DNA of 35,209 bases from Candidatus Accumulibacter phosphatis (GTDB taxonomy: Bacteria > Pseudomonadota > Gammaproteobacteria > Burkholderiales > Rhodocyclaceae), in the NCBI RefSeq assembly GCF_012939955.1, contig NZ_SPMY01000057.1, positions 1-35,209 of the forward strand, in the 5' to 3' direction. Every line of letters begins with the position of its first letter. Positions within the stretch are counted from its first letter, which is position 1. Position numbers and translations under genes: made by a program. Of this stretch, positions 26,542-35,159 are shown one piece after another. Under the pieces are notes generated by a model, which did not search any database, was not told the DNA's origin, and was given only the letters and a program-made list of their open reading frames with translations.

Positions 26542-27195
26542 ATGACCCGCAACGATCGCGACAGCGAAAATCACACGCCAGCTCCGGACAGCAGCGGATC
26601 GGCGCTCCCCGCCGCTGCCGAGGCGATGGCCACGGAGCTGGCCAGCTTTCGCCGTGACATGCTGCGCTTTGCGGTCCTGCAGTTGCGCGATCAGGCAAGC
26701 GCCGAGGACGCCGTGCAGGAAACCATGCTCGCGGCGCTCCAAGGCGCGGCGCGCTTTGCCGAGCGTGCCAAGCTGAAGACCTGGGTGTTCTCGATTTTGC
26801 GCAACAAGATCGTCGACATCATCCGACGGCGGGTTCGCGAACCGATCCACGAAGCAGCCGAGCAGGAAGTCGACGACGCCGATTTCGACCCGCTGTTCAA
26901 GAGCAATGGTCACTGGCAACGCGATGCGCGGCCTTCGGACTGGGGAAATCCGGAAAAAACTTTCGAAAACCGCAACTTCTGGGCAGTCTTCGACGCCTGC
27001 CTGCAGCGCCTGCCGCCGACCACCGCACGCGTCTTCATGATGCGCGAAATGCTCGGCCTGGAGACCAACGAAATCTGCCAGGAACTGTCGATGAGCAGCA
27101 GCAATTGCTGGGTCGTGCTGCATCGCGCACGCATGGGACTACGCCTGTGCCTCGAACAGAAGTGGTTCGGCAGCGGTGAACGAGGAGGGCGATGA
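26542..27195 (+). CDS. RNA polymerase sigma factor, RpoE-like (ECF group)
   Basis: The 217-aa protein has region 2 (RRDMLRFAVLQLRDQASAEDAVQETMLAAL, with KTWVFSILRNKIVDIIRRR) and region 4 (RLPPTTARVFMMREMLGLETNEICQEL, then VLHRARMGLRLCLEQ). The region between 2 and 4 is longer than in most ECF sigmas. This subtype is normally followed by a gene for a zinc-finger anti-sigma. Here the next plus-strand frame (27192) has no HxxxCxxC motif and quickly runs antisense into the phoX-like gene. ATG 26542 is chosen because upstream codons overlap the promoter of the divergent gene. Confidence 0.9.
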   Translation: MTRNDRDSENHTPAPDSSGSALPAAAEAMATELASFRRDMLRFAVLQLRDQASAEDAVQETMLAALQGAARFAERAKLKTWVFSILRNKIVDIIRRRVREPIHEAAEQEVDDADFDPLFKSNGHWQRDARPSDWGNPEKTFENRNFWAVFDACLQRLPPTTARVFMMREMLGLETNEICQELSMSSSNCWVVLHRARMGLRLCLEQKWFGSGERGGR

Positions 27196-27275
27196 GCGAC
27201 CAAGAAGTGAGCAATAAGCGGGCAGGCGAATGGCAGCAGCGCCGTGGCAAGCAGCGACTGCCCGCGATCGAGGCT

Positions 27276-29195
27276 TCAGGTGCCGACAACGCCCCCATCC
27301 GCGCGCCTGATCACCAGCGTAGCCGAACGCGGTCGGCCACCGGTGACACCTGCAAACTGCTTGGCTGGCCATCCTGATCCGGCCAGCGGCGCCGAGGGTG
27401 ACGAACGCCCACCGGCCGCCTCACCGGGATGCTGGACGTTGATGAACAAACTGCGTGCATCCGGCGTGGCGCTGATGCCGGTGATCTCGCAGGCTTTCGG
27501 TCCGGTCAGGAAGCGCCGTATTTCACCGCTGGCGACGTCGGCGACGAGCATCTGATTGTTACCGAGCCGCTGGTAGTCGCCACGATTCGCGACGCTGCCT
27601 GAAACATCGGTCTGGATCCAGAGGCGACCGGCGCGGTCGAACCACAGGCCGTCCGGGCTGGCGAAAGCATCGCCTTTGATGTTCCCGCGCTTGGCCGGGT
27701 CGGGGTTTTCGGGGTCGCCACAGAGCACGAAAACATCCCAGTCAAAGGCGCCGGCCGCCGCATCGGCCTGTTCCTCACGCCAGCGAATGATGTGCCCGAA
27801 AGCGTTCTCTGCGCGGGGATTCGCGGCATCGGCAGTCAAGCGCTTGCGGTTGTTGGTCAGCGTGCAATACACCTCGCCACTCTGCGGATCGACGGCCAGC
27901 CATTCCGGGCGGTCCATCTTCGTTGCGCCAAGGAGATCGGCGGCCTGCCGAGTGCGGATCAGGATTTCGGCCTGATCCGCAAAGCCATTGCCCACGTCGA
28001 GACCATTCTGGCCGTGCTGCAGGGCGATCCAGCGACCTTTGCCGTCGGCATCGAAGCGCGCCACGTACAGCGTCCCGACGTCGAGCAGGCGCCCGCCAGA
28101 AGCGGGATCTCCGGCATCGAAGCGATCGCTGGAGACGAACTTGTAAAGGTACTCGAAAGCCTGGTCGTCGCTCATGTAGACCACGACACGGCCATCGCTG
28201 GCCAGCGTAAGCGTGGCACATTCGTGCTTGAAACGACCGAGGGCGGTACGCTTGACGGGCGCCTGCGCAGGTTTCCAGGGATCGATTTCGACCACCCAGC
28301 CAAAACGATTGGCCTCGTTCGGCTCGCTCGCCACATCGAAGCGACGGTCGTACTCGTGCCAGCGGAAGCCGGCACCGTTGGCACGGATACCATAACGCTT
28401 CTGATCGGCAGTCGGCTCGACAAGGCCGTTGAAATAGCCGTCGAAGTTCTCTTCACAGCTGAGGTAAGTGCCCCACGGGGTGTGCCCCATCGCGCAATTG
28501 GCCAGCGTCCCGAAGACGACGTTGCCACGCCGGTCGTCGCCGGTGCGCATGCCTGGCGCGCCGGCCGCCGGACCGGCGATGCGTGTCGGCGTACGCGCGC
28601 TTATCCGACGCGCGTACCGAGACGGCCGCACCAGCTGCCAGCGAAACTCGCTGCCGCTCTCCTTGAGCTCAACCTCGATCACTGACACGCCATGCGCGTT
28701 CTGGGACTTGCGCGTCTTCTCGTGGCTCCAGTCGGCCATCCCGTCGGGATGCAAGAGCCCGTCGTCCGTGTATTCGTGATTGATGCACAGCAGGCCGTGC
28801 GTCGACGATGGCTTGCCGTCCTCTACCCAGGGAAAGAAGTGCATGCCGTCATGATGCATACCGGCCTGCTCGGCCTGCTCGCTGGCGCTATTTCCCGCAT
28901 CGGCGCGGAACGCCGGTCCGTCCGAGATCGGGTCACCCCAGGCGTAGAGCAACTGCACGGAGTAGCCATCGGGAACGCGCACGATATCGTCGCTCGAAAT
29001 GCTGATCGCCGTAAAACCAATACCCGGCCGGCCCGTCGGCGCGGCCATTGCCGGCAGGCCGAAGAAAGACAGTGCGGCACTACCCAGGCCGGCCTGCAGC
29101 AAGCGCCGGCGGGTAGTGGCGGTGGCCGAAAGCGCCGCGAGAAGCTGCGCGAAGTCCAGGTTCGCGCCGTCGTTACTGATCAGGTCCTTGTCCAT
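27276..29195 (-). CDS. PhoX family (DUF839) phosphatase, Tat-exported
   Basis: The 639-aa protein begins with a long N-terminus carrying a twin-arginine motif (TTRRRLLQAGLG) followed by a hydrophobic stretch ending ALA-like at LPAMAAP, so it is probably exported folded to the periplasm. The body shows DUF839/PhoX landmarks: GMHHDGMHFFPW, NHEY, NCAMGHTPWGTYLSCEENFDG, KHECATL, and GDAFASPDGLWFD. PhoX enzymes are Ca/Fe alkaline phosphatases releasing phosphate from organic esters. The start is set at MDKDLISNDG; 12 more upstream codons are open. It converges with the sigma factor gene. Confidence 0.9.
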   Translation of the reverse strand: MDKDLISNDGANLDFAQLLAALSATATTRRRLLQAGLGSAALSFFGLPAMAAPTGRPGIGFTAISISSDDIVRVPDGYSVQLLYAWGDPISDGPAFRADAGNSASEQAEQAGMHHDGMHFFPWVEDGKPSSTHGLLCINHEYTDDGLLHPDGMADWSHEKTRKSQNAHGVSVIEVELKESGSEFRWQLVRPSRYARRISARTPTRIAGPAAGAPGMRTGDDRRGNVVFGTLANCAMGHTPWGTYLSCEENFDGYFNGLVEPTADQKRYGIRANGAGFRWHEYDRRFDVASEPNEANRFGWVVEIDPWKPAQAPVKRTALGRFKHECATLTLASDGRVVVYMSDDQAFEYLYKFVSSDRFDAGDPASGGRLLDVGTLYVARFDADGKGRWIALQHGQNGLDVGNGFADQAEILIRTRQAADLLGATKMDRPEWLAVDPQSGEVYCTLTNNRKRLTADAANPRAENAFGHIIRWREEQADAAAGAFDWDVFVLCGDPENPDPAKRGNIKGDAFASPDGLWFDRAGRLWIQTDVSGSVANRGDYQRLGNNQMLVADVASGEIRRFLTGPKACEITGISATPDARSLFINVQHPGEAAGGRSSPSAPLAGSGWPAKQFAGVTGGRPRSATLVIRRADGGVVGT

Positions 29196-29317
29196 TGCTT
29201 GTCTCGGTCCGGATTTGACGGAAAGGAGCAATTATCGCGCAGTGCGCCACAATGCCGTCATCGCTGACGAAAGACGAGCCTCCCGGATAGGCGCACAAGC
29301 TCTTCGCTGGCGGCCGA

Positions 29318-29662
29318 CTACGCAGCGCGATGTTGCTGGTGCTGCTGTACCTGCTCTTCAACATGGCGCCGCAAGACGTCGTTCATGCGCGTCTGCCAAC
29401 CATCGCCGCTGGCCTTGAAATAATCGAGGACCTCCGGGCTATAGCGTACGGTCACCGCCACCTTGGTCGGCAGTTTCTGCGGGCCGCGCCGGCCGGGTTG
29501 GCGAACTTTCGCCTTGCCGGAGACACCTGGCGCGATTTCTACGGGTTGATTGGCGTCACGGACGTTTTCAGCATCCTTCGCGCGCACCGCCTTGGCCACC
29601 CGCGCCACGCGTTTGCGTTCCTTGCCGAACGTCGAAGACGTTGCCACAGCTTCCTTTTTCAT
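29318..29662 (-). CDS. BrnA-like antitoxin family protein (orphan)
   Basis: With the start at MKKEAVATSS the product is 114 aa: a basic, low-complexity N-terminus followed by KLPTKVAVTVRYSPEVLDYF and GDGWQTRMNDVLR. The last part is the ribbon-helix-helix C-terminus typical of BrnA antitoxins. BrnA normally pairs with the RNase toxin BrnT encoded just upstream; here the upstream gene is different and no BrnT is visible. The frame is open to 29740, and an A8 run before the start obscures the true ribosome site. It might now act as a free DNA-binding regulator. Confidence 0.65.
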   Translation of the reverse strand: MKKEAVATSSTFGKERKRVARVAKAVRAKDAENVRDANQPVEIAPGVSGKAKVRQPGRRGPQKLPTKVAVTVRYSPEVLDYFKASGDGWQTRMNDVLRRHVEEQVQQHQQHRAA

Positions 29663-29746
29663 CTTTTTTTTCACCCTAAGCACAATAAATTCGAGGGGCA
29701 TGAGCCGTGCGCTCAGCCCTTGACAAGAGAGCAACTGCACCGCGGC

Positions 29747-30092
29747 CTATTTGACTTTGTAGAGTAAGGGTTCCGGCGCGATTACGTTACGAATCGCGAC
29801 TTTGAGGTCGATCAGGTCGACATGGCCGAGCAGCAGCAGGCCGGCGCGAACGAGTTGCCCCTTTTTGCTGGGAAGCCCGCGCTTGGCCAGGCGCTTCTTG
29901 AGCTTGACGAGTTCCCGGTATTCGCTGTGCGGAATTCGCAAGCGACAACGCACGCCATGGGTGGGCTTGCGCGTCTTTTTTCACCTTGCCAATGGGTTCC
30001 GGCGGCGGCATCGCGGCGAGTCTTCGGAGTTTGAGTTCCTTGGCTGCAGCGAGAATCGCTGCGGCGCTGGAAAGAGGGGCTGCTGACGACAT
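29747..30092 (-). pseudogene. Small basic protein, frameshifted at a 6-base A run
   Basis: The locus starts MSSAAPLSSAAAILAAAKEL with GGGAGA at good spacing. About 40 residues later, after PPEPIGKVKK, it breaks at an A6 run on the coding strand; five A would continue TRKPTHGVRCRLRIPHSEYREL and run to the stop at 29747. The C-terminal part (basic, beta strand then two helices, KKGQLVRAGLLLLGHVDLIDLKVAI) could fold as a ribbon-helix-helix DNA-binding domain, but this is inference. Total corrected length is 114 aa. No family was recognised. It lies 84 bp upstream of the BrnA-like gene, same strand. Confidence 0.55.
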
Positions 30093-30265
30093 CGAGATTC
30101 TCCCTGGCAAATTGCGGGGCAGTCGCCGGAGAATCACGCACTTGATCGCGCATTGCGCTGCGGCCGGCCGGCTGCGACAGTTTGTAACAACCGGGAGAGG
30201 ATGCTCTGCTTATGTGACAGATTGATGACGGTGCGCCGCGTTCAGCCGGCAACCCGCAGCGCTTG

Positions 30266-31237
30266 TCAGTCGGCCAGCGCCGCGGCGAGCGTTTTCGCGT
30301 TCTCGCGCATCATGCCGAGATAGCTCGCGGCGGCTGTCCCAGGGGTGGACAGCGAATCGGAGTACAGGATGCCACCGATTCGCGCCCCGGACTCCGCGCT
30401 AATACGTTCCAGCAAGCGCGGATCGCTGACCTTCTCGATGAACATTGCCGGGATCTTCTCTTGGCGAATTTGCCGGATGATCGCAGCAACGGCGGCGGCT
30501 GAAGGCTGCGCATCAGTGCTGACGCCGACAGGCGCAAGGAAGCGAATTCCATAGGCACGGGCAAAGTAGCCAAAAGCGTCGTGTGAGCTGACGACGACGC
30601 GGCGTTTGGCGGGAAGCCTGCTCAGGCTGGCACGAATCTCGCCGTCAAGCGTGAGCATCTGCTGCTTCAAAGCGGCGGCGTTGGCCTGATAAGCGGTTAG
30701 GTTCGCCGGGTCAAGCAGCGCCAGGGCAGCGGCGATGTTGTCAACGTAGTGGCGCGCCTGCGCCAGATCCTGCCAGGCGTGCGGGTCGACATCGGCCGCG
30801 TGATCATGCCCGCGATGCTGGCCACCAGGCCCCGGTTCCTTGTCAAGAAGCTTGACGCCCTTGCTGGCCACCACAATCGGCCCACGATAGCCGGACGACT
30901 GCATCAGGCGATCGATCCAGCCTTCGAAGCCTAGGCCATTGACGACCACCAGTCGCGCGCGCGCAAGCATTTTCACGTCAGCCGGCGTCGGCTGGTACAC
31001 GTGTGCGTCCGCCAGCGGGCCGACCAGGGTATACACCTGCACGTGCTCGCCGCCGACGCGTTGCGTGAGGTCGCCGAGAATGCTGAAACTGGCCACCACC
31101 GGCAGCAACTCGACCGCCGTTGCCGCGCCAGGCTGAGCGCCCAGGAGGATCACCAGAGCCGCGGTCCGCAGCGCAGCCGGCGGCAGAAAAGCCATTGCCA
31201 GCCAGCGCTGGAGTCCGTTGAGTAAGATTTCTCTCAT
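30266..31237 (-). CDS. Zn/Mn ABC transporter substrate-binding protein
   Basis: The 323-aa protein has an N-terminal hydrophobic signal (ALVILLGAQPGAATA) and metal ligands expected of cluster A-I binding proteins: His in DAHVYQPTPADV, His in DPHAWQD, His in SSHDAFGYFA, and an Asp near the C-terminus (YSDSLSTPG). The His-rich loop before the second ligand (HRGHDHAADVD) is short, which leaves zinc versus manganese open. It is the last gene of the importer operon, 45 bp after the permease. Confidence 0.92.
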   Translation of the reverse strand: MREILLNGLQRWLAMAFLPPAALRTAALVILLGAQPGAATAVELLPVVASFSILGDLTQRVGGEHVQVYTLVGPLADAHVYQPTPADVKMLARARLVVVNGLGFEGWIDRLMQSSGYRGPIVVASKGVKLLDKEPGPGGQHRGHDHAADVDPHAWQDLAQARHYVDNIAAALALLDPANLTAYQANAAALKQQMLTLDGEIRASLSRLPAKRRVVVSSHDAFGYFARAYGIRFLAPVGVSTDAQPSAAAVAAIIRQIRQEKIPAMFIEKVSDPRLLERISAESGARIGGILYSDSLSTPGTAAASYLGMMRENAKTLAAALAD

Positions 31238-31250
31238 GCTCTTCCCCGAT

Positions 31251-31270
31251 TGAGTGCTTGAGTGCTTGAC
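31251..31270 (+). repeat. 8-bp tandem repeat between permease and binding-protein genes
   Basis: On the plus strand TGAGTGCT occurs twice in tandem, followed by TGAC. The tract lies in the 45-bp gap between two minus-strand genes. It resembles the stop-triplet repeats elsewhere in the window but is on the opposite strand to the genes and has an 8-bp period. Confidence 0.5.
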
Positions 31271-31282
31271 TCGGCGTTCGCG

Positions 31283-32164
31283 TCAGCGTTCGAAGTGCCA
31301 ACCTGACCGCCAACGGCTGGCCAGGGGTCCGAGCGGAGCGACAAGCAGCGAGAGCAGATAGAGGCCGCCCAGGGTCAGCACGATCGCCGGACCGGCCGGC
31401 AGGTCTGCATGATACGAGAGCAGCAGGCCGATGACGGATCCGAGCTGCGCGACGCCCACGGCGATCAGCAGCAGCGGTCCGACATTGCCCACCCACAGGC
31501 GCGCCGCAGCCGCCGGCAAAATCATGATCCCGACGGCCATCAAGGTTCCCAGAGCGTGGAAGCCGGCGACCAGATTGAGCACCAGCAGCACCATGAAGCC
31601 ATAGTGGGCGACGGGGCCGAGGCGGCTGATACGCGCCAGGAAAGCCGGATCGCAGCCTTCGAGGACAAACAGGCGCAGGCCGAGCGCGAGCGCCAGTACC
31701 GACAACGAGGCAAAGCCTGCGAGCAGCAGCAGGGCGGCGTCGTCGAGCGCCAGCACGCTGCCGAAAAGGACATGCAACAGGTCGACGCTGCTGCCGCGCA
31801 GCGAGATGATCAGCACGCCGGCGGAAAGCGAGATGAGGTAAAAAGTCGCCAGACTGGTGTCTTCCTTGATCACCGAGTTGCGTGCCACACCGCCGGCGAG
31901 CACGGCCACCGCCAGGCCGGCGACCAGGCCACCGATGGTCATCGCCGGCAACGACAGACCGGCAATCAGGTAGCCGATGGCGGCCCCCGGCAGAATCGCG
32001 TGCGACATGGCGTCGCCGGCCAGACTCATCCGGCGCAGCATCAGGAAGACGCCGACCGGCGTCGCGCCGAGCGACAACGCCAGACAACCGGCCAAGGCCC
32101 GACGCATGAACGCGAACTCGATGAACGGCGAGAGCAGCGGGATGCTGGACAGCGTTTCGCTCAT
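31283..32164 (-). CDS. Zn/Mn ABC transporter permease
   Basis: The 293-aa protein has about eight hydrophobic segments and the family's conserved start region FMRRALAGCLALSLGATPVGVFLMLRRMSLAGDAMSHAILPG, where the cytoplasmic loop contacts the ATPase. It belongs to the ZnuB/MntB family. Its ATG overlaps the ATPase stop as ATGA. Confidence 0.93.
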   Translation of the reverse strand: MSETLSSIPLLSPFIEFAFMRRALAGCLALSLGATPVGVFLMLRRMSLAGDAMSHAILPGAAIGYLIAGLSLPAMTIGGLVAGLAVAVLAGGVARNSVIKEDTSLATFYLISLSAGVLIISLRGSSVDLLHVLFGSVLALDDAALLLLAGFASLSVLALALGLRLFVLEGCDPAFLARISRLGPVAHYGFMVLLVLNLVAGFHALGTLMAVGIMILPAAAARLWVGNVGPLLLIAVGVAQLGSVIGLLLSYHADLPAGPAIVLTLGGLYLLSLLVAPLGPLASRWRSGWHFER

Positions 32165-32949
32165 CCGGCGCCCTGATCGGCATGGCAGATGGGCGCATGG
32201 GCGTCGTCACTGCGGCCTTCGGCAAGCCGCCGGGCGCGCAACAGATTGGCCTCGCTGAGCACCGTCGCGGTAGCGCCGCGAGCGACGATCTCGCGCGCCA
32301 GCAGCAGGGTTTCCGGGTACTCCTGACGAACATGCTCGAGGTCGTGCAGGACGGCGATCACGGTCCGCCCTTCGCCATGCCAATGTTGCACCAGCGCCGC
32401 CAGGTCGCGAACGCTGGTCGCGTCGATGGCGCCGTAGGGCTCATCAAGGAGGACCAGCGGGGCATCCTGAAGCAGGACGCGGGCGAAGTGCGCGCGCTGC
32501 AACTGACCGCCCGAGAGCGCGCCGATCGGACGCCTCTCGAGGCCGTTCAGACCAACCAGGTCGATGGCCGCGGCGATGCGCTGGCGGCGGGCGCGGTCGA
32601 GGCCGCCAAAGGCGCCAATCTCGCGCCACAGCCCCATCGCCACGAAGTCGTGAACGACCATAGGAAAGCTGCTATCGAGCGTCCTCATCTGGGTCAAATA
32701 AGCGATTTGCTGGCGCTGCACGCCCTGCAAGTGGATGCGCCCCTGCAACGGTCGCAGCTCGCCGGCAATGCCTTTGAGCAGCGTCGATTTACCGGCGCCG
32801 TTGGGACCGACGATGGCCAACAGGCTGCCGGCGGCAATCTCTCCGTGCAGGTGGTGAACCGCCGGATGGCGATCGTAGCCCAGGGTCAGATTGTCGAAGC
32901 GCAGGATCGACGGGAGCTTCGGTGAGGGCTTTGAAGTGTTCTCGGGCAT
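32161..32949 (-). CDS. Zn/Mn ABC transporter ATP-binding protein
   Basis: The 262-aa protein shows Walker A GPNGAGKST, Q-loop YLTQMRTLD, signature LSGGQLQRAHFAR, Walker B LVLLDEPYGAID and H-loop VLHDLEHV. The start MPENTSKPSPKL is preferred because the longer open frame overlaps a small upstream gene. Its C-terminus is rich in Cys and His (PICHADQGAG), which may bind metal. Confidence 0.93.
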   Translation of the reverse strand: MPENTSKPSPKLPSILRFDNLTLGYDRHPAVHHLHGEIAAGSLLAIVGPNGAGKSTLLKGIAGELRPLQGRIHLQGVQRQQIAYLTQMRTLDSSFPMVVHDFVAMGLWREIGAFGGLDRARRQRIAAAIDLVGLNGLERRPIGALSGGQLQRAHFARVLLQDAPLVLLDEPYGAIDATSVRDLAALVQHWHGEGRTVIAVLHDLEHVRQEYPETLLLAREIVARGATATVLSEANLLRARRLAEGRSDDAHAPICHADQGAG

Positions 32950-32963
32950 CGCTGACGCGGCGT

Positions 32964-33107
32964 TCAGTACAGCGCCCAGAACACCGTCGTCCACAGCAAC
33001 AGCAGCGCGCCGAAGGCCCAGAACAAGCGCGTCAGGGCACTGGCGCAGAGCACCGGATTGCGGGTTTTGGCGCCCGCCGATGCGCGCGGGCTTGCAGAAA
33101 GAGACAT
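32964..33107 (-). CDS. Small single-pass membrane protein leading the metal transporter operon
   Basis: This 47-codon frame begins MSLSASPRASAGAKTRNP and ends in one hydrophobic helix (LFWAFGALLLLWTTVFWALY) with Trp and Tyr at its edges. The basic N-terminus suggests the C-terminus lies outside. It ends 14 bp before the ATPase start, so it would be first in the operon. The ribosome site is weak. Function is unknown; it might stabilise the transporter. Confidence 0.5.
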   Translation of the reverse strand: MSLSASPRASAGAKTRNPVLCASALTRLFWAFGALLLLWTTVFWALY

Positions 33108-33617
33108 GAGCGATGTGATACGAGGCGAGCAAAGGGCCTTTTGGGCGCGGGCGCGGGTTCGGACCTCCCGCGGAGGGCGAATCTTGCCTCGTTCGAAAGG
33201 CAAACGCAACCGCCTTGAGCAAGTATCGTGATTCTCCAAAGCGACCAGGGCGACCACGTTCTGGAGGTCGTTCGCGAGCTTCCCGATCGCGCGTCGCGGC
33301 CCTGGAAGGTGTTACTCGAAAACTCTGGCGACGATAGGCGCTCCCGGGCCTGGCAGCGCCGTACGGGCGGAAGCGACTGCGCTAAAGTTTGATGCCCACT
33401 GGCCGTTAGCGTAGTGTAGTCACGTAATCCATTGCTGCTGCTGGCATATCTGTTCAAGCCTCAGCACACCGCCTGCGACGTTGCGCAGCGAGTGACATCG
33501 AACGACAAGGTTGCCGCCGCGCGCGAGGGGTCGAACATGGCTGCAACAGCCGATCAGCTCATGGCGAAGATCCACCATACAAGCCGCGTTGACGGCAACT
33601 ACCTTGGGAGAATGGCC
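33108..33617. other. Divergent intergenic region between metal importer and chemoreceptor
   Basis: No convincing gene is seen in these 510 bases. They contain the dyad TTGCCT-N8-AGGCAA (33184-33203), centred on TTCGAA, about 80 bp upstream of the small membrane protein gene, which could be an operator. No known Zur, Fur or MntR box was recognised. Confidence 0.45.
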
Positions 33618-35159
33618 ATGATGATCGGTGACTGCAGTATCAAGACGCGCTTTGTCGTCGTATTGGCCGTGGCCGTGCTCGGCCTCGCCGCGCTCGGCCT
33701 GTACTCCCTCGCTGAACTGCGCGGCAACATGCTCGACGATCGCCAGGACAAGATCCACGCGCTGGTCGAGGTTGCCAACGGCGTCGTCGCCCGCTTTCAC
33801 GATCTGGCCAAGAGCGGCGCACTGAGCGAAGACCAGGCAAAGAAACAGGCACTCGAAACCGTGCGCCAGATGCGCTACGAGAACGGTGAGTATTTCTTCG
33901 TCCTCGACACCCAGCACAACTTCGTGATGCACGCAGCGAAAGCGGCGCTGGAGGGCACGAGCGGCGCCGACTTGCGCGACCCGAGTGGCAAGCTGTTCAT
34001 CCAGGAGCTCGTATCCGTGGCGCTGAGCAGGGAGCAAGGCGGCATCGTCGACTATTCCTTCGCCAAACCCGGTAGCGACAAAGCAATTCCCAAACTGAGC
34101 TATTCCGCGCATTTCAAACCCTGGGGCTGGGTAATCGGCACCGGTATCTATCTCGATGACGTGGACCAGGCATTTCGCCGCGAAGCAATCAACGCCCTGC
34201 TCATCATCGCCCTGGTCGTTGCCGTTCTGGCCGGGGTCTCGCTGTGGATTGGGCGCAGCGTGCTGCGCCAGCTGGGCGGCGAACCGGCCGCGGCATCGGC
34301 GATCGCGCTGCGCATCGCCGGCGGCGACCTGAGCCAGGAAATGCCCGCCGAAAAACTGCTCGGTGGCAGCCTGATGCATTCCATCGCGCAGATGCAGAGC
34401 CGCCTGCGCGGCATCATCGCCGAAATCGGCCAGCTATCCAGCGCCCTGGCCAACAGCGCCAGCGAGATTTCTGTCGCCACCGACGAAACGCGCCACGCGG
34501 CTGAGGCGCAAGCCAACTCGACGTCGGCGACCGCGGCTTCGATCGAAGAATTGACGGTGAGCATCAACGAAGTCGCGCAGAATGCTCAGGCAACCGGCGA
34601 GAGTTCACAAGCCGCCGCCAATTGCGCCGAACAGGGACGCACGCTGGTCAACAGCTCTGCTGCCGAAATCGAAAAAGTCGCTGCAATCGTCGCCCGCTCG
34701 TCCGAGCAGATCCGGCAACTGGCGACGCGCTCACGGGACATTGGCGGCATTGCCCAGGTGATCAGGGAGATCGCCGAGCAGACCAACCTGCTGGCGCTCA
34801 ACGCGGCCATCGAAGCCGCCCGCGCCGGCGAGCAGGGCCGCGGCTTCGCGGTGGTCGCCGACGAGGTCCGCAAGCTCGCCGAACGAACCAGCAAGGCCAC
34901 CAATGAAATCAGCACCATGGTGGTCAGCGTGCAGGCCGATACCGAATTGGCGGTTGGCGCCATGGGTGAGGCTGCTCCGCAGGTGAGCCGCAGCCTCACC
35001 AAAGCGCACGAGGCGAGTGCCATGCTCGAATCGATTCACCAGCAGGCGCAGCAATCGAGCGAACGCGTACAGCAAGTAAATTGTCGTCAGCAAGCCACAA
35101 AAAGTCAGTGGCCGCTTATGGTTTGGAGCGGCCAGCCAGACCCGTTACTGGGGTTGTAA
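33618..35159 (+). CDS. Methyl-accepting chemotaxis protein with sCache domain, C-terminus replaced
   Basis: The chemoreceptor starts at [11 protein letters not shown] or the Met before it; GGGAG (33606-33610) lies 7 bp before ATG 33618. Features are TM1 ([20 protein letters not shown]), a periplasmic single-Cache ligand domain ([17 protein letters not shown], then [14 protein letters not shown]), TM2 ([19 protein letters not shown]), HAMP, and the cytoplasmic hairpin tip [20 protein letters not shown] which binds CheW/CheA. The sequence then departs from the family at about 35070: after SSERVQQV come 26 unrelated codons and a stop. The last helix of the signalling domain is missing, so this is probably a truncated, maybe impaired receptor. 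Confidence 0.88.
   Translation: MMIGDCSIKTRFVVVLAVAVLGLAALGLYSLAELRGNMLDDRQDKIHALVEVANGVVARFHDLAKSGALSEDQAKKQALETVRQMRYENGEYFFVLDTQHNFVMHAAKAALEGTSGADLRDPSGKLFIQELVSVALSREQGGIVDYSFAKPGSDKAIPKLSYSAHFKPWGWVIGTGIYLDDVDQAFRREAINALLIIALVVAVLAGVSLWIGRSVLRQLGGEPAAASAIALRIAGGDLSQEMPAEKLLGGSLMHSIAQMQSRLRGIIAEIGQLSSALANSASEISVATDETRHAAEAQANSTSATAASIEELTVSINEVAQNAQATGESSQAAANCAEQGRTLVNSSAAEIEKVAAIVARSSEQIRQLATRSRDIGGIAQVIREIAEQTNLLALNAAIEAARAGEQGRGFAVVADEVRKLAERTSKATNEISTMVVSVQADTELAVGAMGEAAPQVSRSLTKAHEASAMLESIHQQAQQSSERVQQVNCRQQATKSQWPLMVWSGQPDPLLGL

Noticed and set aside
27192-27377. Short frame overlapping the sigma factor stop as a possible anti-sigma gene
   Set aside because: It lacks the zinc-binding HxxxCxxC motif and any membrane helix, and most of it runs antisense to the PhoX-type gene.
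30140-30200. Pho-box-like repeats upstream of the small gene (TTGTTAC and CTGTCGC on the minus strand)
   Set aside because: The two heptamers are 10 bp apart instead of 11 and each has mismatches; this is too weak to claim PhoB control.
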